Assembly (NCBI RefSeq): GCF_010119385.1
Contig: NZ_VFIE01000017.1
Location: forward strand, 131,789 to 195,788
DNA from: Nesterenkonia haasae
GTDB lineage: Bacteria; Actinomycetota; Actinomycetes; Actinomycetales; Micrococcaceae
Direction: 5' to 3'
DNA length: 64,000 bases
A program made the translations under genes and the position numbers. The notes below the pieces were generated by a model that did not search any database, had not been told where the DNA came from, and saw only the letters and a program-made list of their open reading frames with translations. This document shows positions 8,781 to 17,570 of the stretch, in pieces; positions within the stretch are counted from its first letter, which is position 1; every line of letters begins with the position of its first letter.

Positions 8781-9863
8781 ATGGCGCACCAGTGGCGAGG
8801 AGTCATCCGCGAGTATTTCGACCGGCTGCCGGTCGCCGAGGGCGACCGCATCATCAGCCTCGGTGAGGGCGGGACACCCCTGGTGTACGCTCCAGCTCTT
8901 TCGGCCCTGGTGGAAGGTGAGGTGCACCTCAAAGTCGAGGGAATGAACCCCACCGGTTCGTTCAAGGACCGTGGAATGACCATGGCCATCACCGCAGCAG
9001 TGGCGGATGGCGCCAAAGCAGTGGTATGCGCTTCGACCGGAAACACCTCCGCATCGGCTGCCGCCTACGCCACTCAGGCAGGGCTGACCTGTGCTGTGCT
9101 GGTTCCTGCGGGCAAGATTGCGATGGGTAAGCTCTCGCAAGCTGTGGCTCATGGTGCTGAGCTGATTCAGATCGACGGGAACTTTGACGGCTGCCTCGAT
9201 GTGGCTCGCAAACTCGCCGAGAATTACCCGGTCTTCCTGGTCAACTCCGTCAACCCAGCCCGTATTGAAGGCCAGAAGACTGCAGCCTTCGAGGTGGTTG
9301 ACGCACTCGGCTCAGCACCCGATTATCACCTGCTGCCGGTAGGCAACGCCGGCAACATTACGGCCTACTGGAAGGGCTATAACGAGTACTTCGATGACCA
9401 GGTAACCACTTCCCTTCCCACAATGTGGGGATTCCAAGCCGCTGGAGCCGCACCGATCGTCGCCGGATACCCCATTACAGACCCAGAGACCGTCGCGACG
9501 GCGATCCGCATCGGGAACCCGGCCTCGTGGGAGTACGCCGAAGCAGCCCGGGACGAGTCTTCCGGGGTCATCGAATCAGTCACCGATGCTCAGATCCTCT
9601 CGGCCCATCGCTGGCTTTCCGCCAAAGAGGGCGTTTTCGTGGAACCCGCATCAGCTGCGGGAGTTGCCGGTCTCCTCAAGAAACATCGAGCAGGCCACGT
9701 GCCCACCGGCAAGCGGTGGGTCATCACAGTCACCGGTCACGGACTCAAAGATCCTGACTGGGCGATCAACAATCCAGAGTTGCAGACCAGTGAGGGCAAC
9801 GACGCCGCCCCCACCCAGGTCCCACAGGATGTCGAAACCGTCGCTCGGACCCTGGGGCTCTGA
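8781..9863 (+). CDS. thrC: Threonine synthase
   Basis: PLP-dependent enzyme converting O-phosphohomoserine to threonine. The 360-residue length matches the short actinobacterial and Bacillus-type class. The PLP lysine lies in [12 protein letters not shown] (Lys62), the phosphate-binding loop is [13 protein letters not shown], and the substrate region [15 protein letters not shown] is present. An AAGGGGAAA ribosome-binding site precedes the ATG. The gene lies between hom and thrB, giving the whole route from aspartate semialdehyde to threonine in consecutive genes. Confidence 0.96.
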   Translation: MAHQWRGVIREYFDRLPVAEGDRIISLGEGGTPLVYAPALSALVEGEVHLKVEGMNPTGSFKDRGMTMAITAAVADGAKAVVCASTGNTSASAAAYATQAGLTCAVLVPAGKIAMGKLSQAVAHGAELIQIDGNFDGCLDVARKLAENYPVFLVNSVNPARIEGQKTAAFEVVDALGSAPDYHLLPVGNAGNITAYWKGYNEYFDDQVTTSLPTMWGFQAAGAAPIVAGYPITDPETVATAIRIGNPASWEYAEAARDESSGVIESVTDAQILSAHRWLSAKEGVFVEPASAAGVAGLLKKHRAGHVPTGKRWVITVTGHGLKDPDWAINNPELQTSEGNDAAPTQVPQDVETVARTLGL

Positions 9864-9870
9864 GCATCAC

Positions 9871-10905
9871 ATGGGACTTCAACTGGGACGGTTAGGCCAA
9901 GGGCTCGGACCTGATGCTGCGGTCGGTGCGCCGGCCGCCCAACTGCGCGAGCCACTCAGCGCAGAGGTGCATTTCCGGCTGAGAGTTCCAGCGACCAGCG
10001 CTAACCTCGGGCCAGGCTATGACACTCTCGGACTGGCACTGGAGTGGCGGGATGACATCGATGTGACTGCGCGGCCGCGCCGCAATCCGGAGGAGCCGGA
10101 AGTCGGTGTCGTTGTTACCGGAGAAGGAGCTGGCGAGCTCCCTGCAGATGCATCACATCTTGTGATCAGTGCTGTGGAACGCATTCTTGCGGCCAAGGGA
10201 TACCATCTGCCGGATTTGGACGTGCGGGCGCAGAACACCATTCCGCACTCACGAGGGCTCGGTTCCTCCGCCGCGGCCATCGCCACTGCTGTGAAAACTG
10301 CTGATCAGCTGATTCCCGGTGGCCTCACGGAGGACGAGCAGCTGCAGATTGGCTCGCGTATTGAAGGCCATCCGGACAACTACGCGCCGGCGCTCCGCGG
10401 GGGAGTGGCAGTGTCCTGGCTCGCCTCAGACAACCCAGAGCCGATCTTCAGCACGGCACCGCTGAGCGTGCACCCTGAGCTGACCTGTGTGGTGGCCATT
10501 CCGTCGTTCATCCAGTCGACTCAAGCTGCCCGCGACCTGCTGCCGGGCAGCGTTCCGCACGATCAGGCGGCCAAGAACAGCTCCCGGTCAGCCCTCCTGG
10601 TGCACGCCATCACCTCCGACCCGAGTCTGCTGCTCGATGCCACAGAGGACTTCCTCCACCAGGAATACCGGCGCCAAGCGTTCCCGCTGTCCATGGCACT
10701 GGTGGACACACTCCGTGGTCAGGGGTTCGCCACCGTCGTCTCCGGTGCAGGCCCAGCAGTCCTCGTGCTGACGAGTCACCAGTGGGCCCCAGCGGCCGCC
10801 GCAGCGATCCAGACGTTCGCCAGTCAGCAGCCGGGGCAGGACACGTTCACCCCGTCGAATCTGCCGATAGCCCACACAGGTGCTATAGTTGAAGCACTGC
10901 GGTGA
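9871..10905 (+). CDS. thrB: Homoserine kinase
   Basis: GHMP-family kinase that phosphorylates homoserine for ThrC. The ATP-binding motif PHSRGLGSSAAA is at residues 125-136, and the N-terminal substrate region is VPATSANLGPGYDTLGLAL. The C-terminal VVSGAGPAVLVLT is the third GHMP motif. With the ATG at 9871 the protein has 344 residues, about 30 more than typical at the N-terminus; GTG at 9967 would give a standard-length product. A longer frame from 9586 runs back into thrC and is not credible. It starts 7 bases after thrC. Confidence 0.94.
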   Translation: MGLQLGRLGQGLGPDAAVGAPAAQLREPLSAEVHFRLRVPATSANLGPGYDTLGLALEWRDDIDVTARPRRNPEEPEVGVVVTGEGAGELPADASHLVISAVERILAAKGYHLPDLDVRAQNTIPHSRGLGSSAAAIATAVKTADQLIPGGLTEDEQLQIGSRIEGHPDNYAPALRGGVAVSWLASDNPEPIFSTAPLSVHPELTCVVAIPSFIQSTQAARDLLPGSVPHDQAAKNSSRSALLVHAITSDPSLLLDATEDFLHQEYRRQAFPLSMALVDTLRGQGFATVVSGAGPAVLVLTSHQWAPAAAAAIQTFASQQPGQDTFTPSNLPIAHTGAIVEALR

Positions 10906-10959
10906 TCGAAGTTATCACCGAGTGACTTTCGCGCAGTTCGCGCTCTCCCAGCCGGGTTA

Positions 10960-10988
10960 TTGACACAGCACGCACCGATTGATGTGTT
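10960..10988 (+). promoter_or_regulatory. Candidate rho promoter
   Basis: A consensus -35 TTGACA at 10960-10965 is followed after 17 bases by a weak -10, TGTGTT, at 10983-10988. It lies in the 208-base gap between thrB and rho and would give a leader of about 120 bases. The poor -10 keeps confidence low. Confidence 0.3.
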
Positions 10989-11000
10989 CAACCCGCGTGT

Positions 11001-11014
11001 GTACATGAGTGTAC
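11001..11014. promoter_or_regulatory. Small inverted repeat in the rho leader
   Basis: A perfect 5-base inverted repeat, GTACA-TGAG-TGTAC, lies about 100 bases before the rho start. It covers the first codons of a possible 24-codon upstream frame (11005-11079), which lacks a ribosome-binding site. It may be a protein-binding site or a small RNA hairpin. Confidence 0.25.
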
Positions 11015-11113
11015 TGAAGGGGAAATTCTTCAACGCGTTGACGCGAAAGATTGCCATGGAAACCGTTGGCCGCATCTGAACGCGGTCTGCCTGACGAGGG
11101 AGAAGGAACCTTC

Positions 11114-13024
11114 GTGACAGAAACCACCACTGAGGGAGCACCTCAGGACGTGAAGAACGATGCCGACAGCAATTCAAACAGCGGGCTCGCCGGACTCAAA
11201 CTAGCTCAGCTTAAGGCGCTGGCTTCTCAACTGGGTATTGCCGGGTCCTCCCGGATGCGTAAGTCCGATTTGGTCGAGGCGATCTCCGCCCATCAGCGCG
11301 GCGGCGCAGTTGCCGACCGCGGTAAGAAGGCGGACAAGCCGGCAGAGAAGGAAAAAGGCTCCGAAGAAAACAACGGAGTGCCATCAACCGCCGCCGACTC
11401 TGACCACAATGAGCCCCCTAAGGACGATGCCAAGAATGGGCGCCCTCAGGAGGACGCTTCACAGGACGGCGAGGCACAGAGCCAGTCCAAGGGCAACAAC
11501 CGGCACCGACGGACACGCGGCAAGAGTGACGATGGCCGCGGTGGTCGCGACAAGTCCGCCTCCGGATCTGAGTCTTCCGACGCCAATGAGGGCCGGGAGC
11601 GCAGTGACAACCAACGTCCGCAGCGCGGTGAGAAAAAGCAGTCCAATCGGTCGAACCAGTCTGATCGTTCGAATCAGTCAGACCGGTCGAGCCAGTCGGA
11701 CTCTCAGGACCACCGACAGGACCAGGAAAACTTCGGTCGCGATCACGACAGTGACAACGACAACGACGATGACCGCAATGACCGTCGGAACCGGCGTCGT
11801 AATCGCAATGATCGCAACCGGCGTGGGCGGGACCGCAATCGCGGCCCCGAGCATGACGATTCTGATTTCACCGAGGATGATCAGCTCATCCCGATCGCCG
11901 GGATCCTCGATGTTCTCGACAACTATGCGTTCGTTCGGACCTCCGGGTACCTGCCTGGCCAGAACGACGTCTATGTTTCTCTGCAGCAGGTGAAGAAGAA
12001 CAATCTGCGAAAAGGTGACGTCGTCACTGGCTTCATCAAGGCACCGCAGGACAACCAGAAGCAGAACAAGCGGCAGAAGTTTGCGGCTCTCGTGAAGGTC
12101 GACAAAATCAATGGCCGTCCCGCTGAAGCAAACACCGACCGGGTCGACTTCAACAAACTCACTCCGCTCTATCCGCAGGAGCGACTGCGGCTTGAAGGTG
12201 ACCCCAAGGACGTCGGCACACGTGTCATCGACCTCGTGGCGCCCATCGGCAAGGGCCAGCGCGGCCTGATCGTCTCCCCGCCCAAGGCGGGTAAGACCAT
12301 CATCCTGCAGTCCCTGGCAAAGGCAATCAAGACCAACAACCCTGAGGTGCACCTGATGATGGTGTTGGTCGATGAGCGCCCTGAAGAAGTCACTGACATG
12401 CAGCGCACAGTCGACGGTGAGGTCATCGCCTCCACGTTCGACCGACCTGCAGATGACCACACCACTGTCGCTGAACTTGCCATCGAACGCGCCAAGCGTC
12501 TGGTGGAGGTCGGTAAGGACGTGGTGGTCCTCCTAGACTCCATGACCCGCCTGGGCCGTGCCTACAACACTGCAGCGCCTGCCTCCGGCCGTATCCTCTC
12601 CGGTGGTGTGGACGCCAACGCGCTGTACCCACCTAAGCGGTTCTTCGGTGCAGCCCGCAATATTGAGCACGGCGGCTCGCTGACGATCTTGGCTACGGCT
12701 CTGGTGGAGACCGGATCCAAAATGGATGAGGTCATCTTCGAGGAGTTCAAAGGCACTGGCAATATGGAGCTCCGTCTCTCCCGCCGCCTGGCGGATAAGC
12801 GGATCTTCCCCGCCATCAGCGTGTCCGAGTCCTCCACAAGGCGAGAGGAGAACCTTCTCTCGCCCCAAGAGGTCCAGATCATGTGGAAGCTACGCCGTGT
12901 TCTGTCCGGACTGGAGCAGGAACAAGGCCTGGATCTCCTGCTGAAGAAGATCAAAGACACCAGTTCCAACGCGGAGTTTCTGCTGCTGACCCAGAAGACC
13001 ACCCTGGGCGGCAACGGCGACTAG
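11114..13024 (+). CDS. rho: Transcription termination factor Rho
   Basis: Hexameric RNA-dependent ATPase that ends transcription. The 636 residues comprise an N-terminal Rho-N/SAP-like segment (about 24-62, LAGLKLAQLKALASQLGIAG), a very long polar, Arg/Asp/Ser-rich insertion (about 64-250), the cold-shock RNA-binding domain (about 255-330) and the ATPase core. The P-loop is SPPKAGKT at 388-395. Long Arg-rich insertions are known in actinobacterial Rho. This one contains three tandem SNQSDR-like units and is otherwise unstructured. The GTG at 11114 follows GGGAGAAGGAACC. It is preceded by thr genes and followed by a terminator and prfA; rpmE, which sits after rho in mycobacteria, is absent here. 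Confidence 0.97.
   Translation: MTETTTEGAPQDVKNDADSNSNSGLAGLKLAQLKALASQLGIAGSSRMRKSDLVEAISAHQRGGAVADRGKKADKPAEKEKGSEENNGVPSTAADSDHNEPPKDDAKNGRPQEDASQDGEAQSQSKGNNRHRRTRGKSDDGRGGRDKSASGSESSDANEGRERSDNQRPQRGEKKQSNRSNQSDRSNQSDRSSQSDSQDHRQDQENFGRDHDSDNDNDDDRNDRRNRRRNRNDRNRRGRDRNRGPEHDDSDFTEDDQLIPIAGILDVLDNYAFVRTSGYLPGQNDVYVSLQQVKKNNLRKGDVVTGFIKAPQDNQKQNKRQKFAALVKVDKINGRPAEANTDRVDFNKLTPLYPQERLRLEGDPKDVGTRVIDLVAPIGKGQRGLIVSPPKAGKTIILQSLAKAIKTNNPEVHLMMVLVDERPEEVTDMQRTVDGEVIASTFDRPADDHTTVAELAIERAKRLVEVGKDVVVLLDSMTRLGRAYNTAAPASGRILSGGVDANALYPPKRFFGAARNIEHGGSLTILATALVETGSKMDEVIFEEFKGTGNMELRLSRRLADKRIFPAISVSESSTRREENLLSPQEVQIMWKLRRVLSGLEQEQGLDLLLKKIKDTSSNAEFLLLTQKTTLGGNGD
11651..11701 (+). repeat. Short tandem repeat inside rho (SNQSDR units)
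   Basis: Three imperfect in-frame copies of an 18-base unit encode SNQSDR, SNQSDR and SSQSD (residues 180-196). The DNA copies differ at wobble positions, so the protein repeat appears conserved rather than freshly duplicated. Confidence 0.7.
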
Positions 13025-13040
13025 GTTCGCGTATCCGGGG

Positions 13041-13085
13041 AAGACCCCGTCAGCAGTCCTTACCAGGCACTGGCGGGGTCTTTTC
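13041..13085 (+). terminator. Intrinsic terminator after rho
   Basis: Arms AAGACCCCGTCAG (13041-13053) and CTGGCGGGGTCTT (13070-13082) pair over 13 positions with one G-U wobble, followed by a short T run. It separates rho from prfA and occupies the position where rpmE is found in mycobacteria. Confidence 0.75.
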
Positions 13086-13123
13086 AGATCACGTCCCGTT
13101 ACGTCGTCGTTCCAGGAAGGCCT

Positions 13124-14224
13124 ATGAGTACTGAGATCAATCCCCGCATGTTCGACTCCGTCGGCAGCCTGCTCGAGGAGCACAAAGAACTTCAAGCCCA
13201 GCTCGCCGAGCCCGAGACGCATGCCGACCAGTCGCTGGCCCGCAAACTCGGCCGACGCTACGCGCAGCTCAACGGGGTTGTGGAGGCTCACCGTCGTTGG
13301 GCTCAGCTCCAGGATGACCTCGAGGCCGCGCGTGAACTCGGTGAGGACGACGCCGAATTCGCCGCTGAGGTGCCCCGGCTCCAGGAGCAGCTGGAGCAGG
13401 CTTCAGAGCGTTTGCTTCGAATGCTGATACCGCGTGACGAGAACGATGTTCGCAACGCGATCGTGGAGGTCAAAGGCGGTGCCGGCGGTGACGAGGCTGC
13501 ACTGTTCGCCGGAGATCTGCTGCGCATGTACACCCGCTACGCCGAGTCCAAAGGGTGGAAGACAGAGCTCATCTCGTCGACCCCCTCCGATTTGGGTGGG
13601 TATAAGGATGTCCAGGTCGCCATTAAGTCCAGCACCAATGACCCAGCTGAAGGGGTCTACGCTCATCTGAAATTCGAAGGCGGCGTGCACCGGGTTCAAC
13701 GCGTCCCGGAGACCGAATCCCAGGGACGGATCCATACCTCGGCAGCCGGCGTACTGGTTCTGCCGGAAGTCGATGAACCGGAAGAGATCGAGATCTCCCA
13801 GAACGACCTCAAGATTGACGTCTATCGTTCTTCAGGCCCAGGAGGGCAGAGCGTGAACACGACGGACTCTGCGGTCCGCATCACTCACCTGCCCACCGGG
13901 ATCGTGGTGGCGATGCAGAATGAGAAGTCTCAGCTGCAGAACAAGGAAGCGGCTATGCGAGTGCTGCGCTCCAGGCTCTTGGCCCACCAACAGGAACAGT
14001 TGGACGCTGAGAGCTCACAGGCCCGGAAGTCGCAGGTGCGCACCATGGACCGATCCGAACGGATCCGCACCTACAACTTCCCCGAGAATCGCATTGCTGA
14101 TCACCGCACCGGGTACAAGGCCTACAACCTTGATGCTGTCATCAACGGTGATCTCGAAGCTGTCATCGCATCCTGCATCCAGCTGGATGAACAGGAACGG
14201 CTCGACGCACTCGCCGAACAATAG
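13124..14224 (+). CDS. prfA: Peptide chain release factor 1
   Basis: Class I release factor recognising UAA and UAG. At 366 residues it has normal RF1 length. The peptidyl-hydrolysis motif GGQ is at 240-242 within [18 protein letters not shown], and the codon-recognition tripeptide region is [14 protein letters not shown] (PET at 195-197, corresponding to the PxT motif). A CAGGAAGG ribosome-binding site precedes the ATG. prmC, which methylates the GGQ glutamine, follows directly. Confidence 0.97.
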   Translation: MSTEINPRMFDSVGSLLEEHKELQAQLAEPETHADQSLARKLGRRYAQLNGVVEAHRRWAQLQDDLEAARELGEDDAEFAAEVPRLQEQLEQASERLLRMLIPRDENDVRNAIVEVKGGAGGDEAALFAGDLLRMYTRYAESKGWKTELISSTPSDLGGYKDVQVAIKSSTNDPAEGVYAHLKFEGGVHRVQRVPETESQGRIHTSAAGVLVLPEVDEPEEIEISQNDLKIDVYRSSGPGGQSVNTTDSAVRITHLPTGIVVAMQNEKSQLQNKEAAMRVLRSRLLAHQQEQLDAESSQARKSQVRTMDRSERIRTYNFPENRIADHRTGYKAYNLDAVINGDLEAVIASCIQLDEQERLDALAEQ

Positions 14225-14249
14225 GCATAACGCCCGGGGGAGTGCCACT

Positions 14250-15200
14250 GTGGAACTAGGTCATATGATTCGTGAGGCTGTTGGGCGTCTCGCTGAGGCT
14301 GGGATTCCCAGTCCTCAGACGGATGCTGAATTGCTCGCCGCCCATGTCTGGGGACTCAGCAGGGGAGAGCTCCAAGCCAAGATGGTTTCCGCAACCGGAG
14401 GCGTAGCTGGTGGTGCCGCAGCCCAGGACCGGTTCTGGGGACTCATCGATGAACGCCGGCACAGGATACCGCTGCAGCATCTGACCGGTGTGGCGCCCTT
14501 CCGGTGGCTGGAGCTGAGGGTGGGGCCCGGTGTGTTCATCCCGCGCCCCGAAACGGAAACCGTGGTGGACCTGGTACTTCAGAGGTTGCGGAGTCTCAAC
14601 GCTCAAGGGGTTGTTCATCCGCGCGTAGTCGACCTCGGCACTGGATCTGGGGCAATAGCAGCATCAATCGCTGCGGAATATCCTGCTGCGGAAGTTCATG
14701 CTGTGGAAATCTCATCCGAGGCCGCCGCGTGGGCGCAGCTCAATTTCCAAAATCTCCCCCGCGGTGCGAGCTCGGTGACGCTGCACCACTGTGACCTTCG
14801 GGACTTCGCTGCTCAGTGGCACTCTGATTCCGTCGGGGCGGCACCCTTCGAACTTGTGGTCTCCAACCCGCCGTACATCCCCCCGAATATGGTGCCGATT
14901 GAGCAGGAGGTCCGTGAACACGACCCCGAGGTTGCACTCTATGGAGGAGGCCCCGACGGGCTGGACCTCACAACGGCAGTGCTGCAGACCGCCAAGCAGA
15001 TCCTCGTTCCCGGCGGATGGCTCGTCTTAGAGCATGCCGAGGTGCAGGCTGATGCGTTGGCGGCACTCTGCGATGCCGACCCCTTGCTAGAGAATGTGGA
15101 AACACACAACGATCTGACCGGTAGAAAACGAGCCACCTCAGCGACCGTGCAGCGGGCACCCCACGGTGCGGTCCAGCGCGCATCGGGCCGAACAGCGTGA
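14250..15200 (+). CDS. prmC: Release-factor glutamine N5-methyltransferase
   Basis: SAM-dependent enzyme that methylates the Gln of the GGQ motif in release factors. The 316 residues carry the SAM motif VVDLGTGSGAIAASIA and the substrate-glutamine motif NPPYIP at 206-211. The N-terminal helical domain is complete (AGIPSPQTDAELLAAHVWG). The GTG at 14250 follows GGGGGAG; the internal ATG at 14265 has a poorer site. The gene lies 25 bases behind its target prfA and ahead of tsaC. It was formerly called hemK. Confidence 0.93.
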   Translation: MELGHMIREAVGRLAEAGIPSPQTDAELLAAHVWGLSRGELQAKMVSATGGVAGGAAAQDRFWGLIDERRHRIPLQHLTGVAPFRWLELRVGPGVFIPRPETETVVDLVLQRLRSLNAQGVVHPRVVDLGTGSGAIAASIAAEYPAAEVHAVEISSEAAAWAQLNFQNLPRGASSVTLHHCDLRDFAAQWHSDSVGAAPFELVVSNPPYIPPNMVPIEQEVREHDPEVALYGGGPDGLDLTTAVLQTAKQILVPGGWLVLEHAEVQADALAALCDADPLLENVETHNDLTGRKRATSATVQRAPHGAVQRASGRTA

Positions 15201-15213
15201 AAGAATACAGCCC

Positions 15214-15861
15214 GTGAGCGAGACCTACGATGTCATGGAACCAGAACAGCGTGAAACTGCCATTGAGGCTGCGCGCAGCGCTCTGCGCCGCGGTGAGCCT
15301 GTGGTGCTGCCGACCGACACCGTCTACGGAATTGGCGTGGACGCCTTCAGTCCGCAGGCAGTGGCTGTGCTGCTGGCAGCCAAAGGGCGAAGCCGAACCA
15401 TGCCTCCGCCGGTGCTCATCGCACGTGCTGAGGTCATGGACGCGCTTGCCACCGATATCCCCGAATCAGCGCGGGAGCTGGCCAGCGCCTTCTGGCCCGG
15501 GGCGCTGACACTCATCCTCCACGCCCAGCCATCACTAGCTTGGGACCTGGGAGAGACTCGCGGAACAGTAGCCCTGAGAATGCCAGCCGATGAGGTCGCC
15601 CTTGATTTGCTGGGGGAGGTCGGCCCGATGGCTGTTTCCAGTGCCAACCGAACCGGATCCCCAGCGGCGACGACAGCAGCGGCGGCCCAGCAGATGCTCT
15701 CAGAGTCAGTGGCGGTCTATCTCAACGATGGGGAGCGTTCCCAGCAACAGGCCTCCACCATCGTGGACTGCACCAGCGGCTCGCCGACTGTGGTTCGTCA
15801 GGGAGCGATCCCCCTCCACGAGCTCCAGGCCGTGGTGGCTGAGGTGGCCGCTTCAGAGTGA
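15214..15861 (+). CDS. tsaC: L-threonylcarbamoyladenylate synthase
   Basis: Sua5/YciO/YrdC-family enzyme making threonylcarbamoyl-AMP from threonine, bicarbonate and ATP, the first step of the tRNA t6A37 modification. The 215 residues contain one YrdC domain with VVLPTDTVYGIGVDAF near the start, KGRSRTMPPPVLI and the substrate loop GPMAVSSANRTGSPAATT. No C-terminal Sua5 domain is present, so it is the short TsaC/YwlC type. The GTG start is 13 bases after prmC. Its stop overlaps the next gene by 4 bases. Confidence 0.92.
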   Translation: MSETYDVMEPEQRETAIEAARSALRRGEPVVLPTDTVYGIGVDAFSPQAVAVLLAAKGRSRTMPPPVLIARAEVMDALATDIPESARELASAFWPGALTLILHAQPSLAWDLGETRGTVALRMPADEVALDLLGEVGPMAVSSANRTGSPAATTAAAAQQMLSESVAVYLNDGERSQQQASTIVDCTSGSPTVVRQGAIPLHELQAVVAEVAASE

Positions 15862-17003
15862 TCTACTTTCTGATAGTTCTCACGGTTTCGGCAGGTGTCA
15901 CCTATTTGCTGACGCCCCCGGTGCGGAGGCTCTCGCTACGGCTGGGTATCTACACCAGCATTCGGTCAAGGGACATCCATACCGAGGTGAAGCCTCGTTG
16001 GGGTGGCGTCGCCATATACGCCGGAATGCTCGCCGGGATCGGTGTTTCTGCGGTAATCCCACTGTTCTCGGGGATATTCACGGACCTCTCACAGGTGACT
16101 GGGGTCATTCTGGCCATGACGTTGATCATGGTCACAGGTATGGCTGACGATGCCTGGGACGTGCACTGGTTGATTAAACTTGCCGCTCAGATCGGCTCCG
16201 GAGTGCTCCTGGTCGTCCACGGCATTCAGCTTGAAGTCATGCCGGTGGGGTGGCTCGGCGTGGGCGGGCCACTTCTTCAGGGCTTCCTGACGGTGTTTCT
16301 GGTGGTGTTGACCATCAACGCATTCAACTTTATTGATGGCCTCGACGGGCTCGCCGCCGGAGTAGCTGCCATAGGTGGTGCGGCCTTCTTCATGTACAGC
16401 TACTTGCTGACACTGTCGATCCGCGAGTTCGAGCCCTCCCATCTGGCGACGCTGCTTATGGCAGTCCTGGTTGGCGCATGTCTTGGATTCCTGCCGCACA
16501 ACTTTCACCCCTCGAAGATCATCATGGGTGACACCGGTGCCATGCTCCTCGGATTTGTCATGGCCACCGGTGCGGTCATCGCCACGAGCTCGTTGGAGCT
16601 GCACCAGGAACAATTTCGCTTCCGCAACATCCCCGCCTATATGCCGATACTGCTGCCACTGGCCGTGATGGTGCTGCCCGTGCTGGACCTCGTGCTGGCC
16701 GTGATGCGGCGGGCCCTGCGAGGGCAGAGCCCCTTTTCGCCTGATCGCGGTCACCTGCACCACAAACTGCTGGACTCGGGTTACTCCCACGCGCAGGCTG
16801 TGCTGCTGCTCTACCTTTGGGCCGGTCTCATCGCCTTCGGCTCCATCTCGTTCAACTTCCTCCCATGGCAATTGGTCTCCACCGCGATGGCGCTCACCCT
16901 CGGCATCGCAACCGTGTTGACCCTTGGACCCGGAATGCGCAGACGAGTCCGGGCCAGCAACAGGCGCTCAGCGGCCCGACGTGCGAAAGAGAAACCCCTA
17001 TGA
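15858..17003 (+). CDS. wecA: Undecaprenyl-phosphate GlcNAc-1-phosphate transferase (WecA/TagO type)
   Basis: Polytopic membrane enzyme of 381 residues with about ten or eleven segments. It transfers a sugar-1-phosphate from a UDP-sugar to the lipid carrier, starting a cell-wall polymer. The family motifs are visible: KPRWGGVAIY, GMADDAWDVHW, NAFNFIDGLDGLAAGV, MGDTGAMLLGF and DRGHLHHKLLDSG (the HIH-like loop). The substrate sugar, likely GlcNAc, is inferred from the rfe gene at the same place in mycobacteria. It overlaps tsaC by 4 bases (GTGA) and atpI by 4 bases (ATGA), so it forms part of the ATP synthase transcript. The LCP proteins downstream could use its products. Confidence 0.9.
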   Translation: MIYFLIVLTVSAGVTYLLTPPVRRLSLRLGIYTSIRSRDIHTEVKPRWGGVAIYAGMLAGIGVSAVIPLFSGIFTDLSQVTGVILAMTLIMVTGMADDAWDVHWLIKLAAQIGSGVLLVVHGIQLEVMPVGWLGVGGPLLQGFLTVFLVVLTINAFNFIDGLDGLAAGVAAIGGAAFFMYSYLLTLSIREFEPSHLATLLMAVLVGACLGFLPHNFHPSKIIMGDTGAMLLGFVMATGAVIATSSLELHQEQFRFRNIPAYMPILLPLAVMVLPVLDLVLAVMRRALRGQSPFSPDRGHLHHKLLDSGYSHAQAVLLLYLWAGLIAFGSISFNFLPWQLVSTAMALTLGIATVLTLGPGMRRRVRASNRRSAARRAKEKPL

Positions 17004-17398
17004 ACGGCACGGCGTGGCGGCAAGTGCTTATCAGAACCACAGCAGCAGGACTGTCCACACTCGGCATCGTCACGGCTGCCGCTGGATTGTTCCAGGGGAC
17101 GGCCGCGGCCGTCTCTGCGGCTGCCGGTGGAGGCCTCGTCGTCGTGCTCTCCTTCCTATCCCTGGCGCTGATCGACTGGGCTGAACGGCATCGACCACAT
17201 CTGTCCATCCCGCTGTTCATGGTGGGCTTCGGCGTTAAGATCACCGCTCTGGCTCTCCTGATGCCCTTTGTTCAGCCCGGGGATTGGCTGAGTCCAGTAT
17301 GGGCTCTCGCGGCCGGCATCGCCGTGTTGCTGGTGTGGCAAGTGGTCGAAGTTCTCAGTTTTGCAAAAATGCGACTGGCGGTTGAACCCGATGCGTAG
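17000..17398 (+). CDS. atpI: ATP synthase accessory protein AtpI
   Basis: Small membrane protein of 132 residues with four hydrophobic segments (about 14-30, 35-55, 70-90, 95-115). It sits at the conserved place just before atpB and overlaps wecA by ATGA. AtpI proteins are thought to help c-ring assembly. Sequence similarity within the family is weak, so the call rests mainly on topology and position. A longer frame from 16817 lies inside wecA and is rejected. Confidence 0.8.
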   Translation: MNGTAWRQVLIRTTAAGLSTLGIVTAAAGLFQGTAAAVSAAAGGGLVVVLSFLSLALIDWAERHRPHLSIPLFMVGFGVKITALALLMPFVQPGDWLSPVWALAAGIAVLLVWQVVEVLSFAKMRLAVEPDA

Positions 17399-17410
17399 AT
17401 TTTCTACGGC

Positions 17411-17439
17411 TTGTAGTAGTGTTGTCACAGCTGGATAAC
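17411..17439 (+). promoter_or_regulatory. Candidate internal promoter before atpB
   Basis: TTGTAG (17411-17416), a 17-base spacer and GATAAC (17434-17439) lie in the 170-base gap between atpI and atpB. A second -10-like TAGGCT is at 17467-17472. Either could give the structural atp genes a promoter of their own. Both are only partial matches. Confidence 0.3.
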
Positions 17440-17570
17440 GTGCCGTGCACGGCGGTGAGCTTTGGTAGGCTTAGCCCGGGCCGCGGCTGGTTGTCTATGC
17501 GCCGACTTCCCTCGCCCGAACCCGAGATCAGTATGTCTCGATCTTTCGACGACCGATGAGAGGACCAGCG

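Noticed and set aside
11651-11701. Repeats in rho as CRISPR or variable-number repeat
   Set aside because: The units are 18 bases, in-frame and without spacers; they are a protein repeat.
11678-12460. A 260-codon minus-strand frame inside rho
   Set aside because: It mirrors the Asp/Arg-rich rho codons and has no family signature; it is a shadow.
16089-16871. A 260-codon minus-strand frame inside wecA
   Set aside because: It is antisense to a well-supported membrane enzyme, with a His/Gln-rich composition that follows from the opposite strand.
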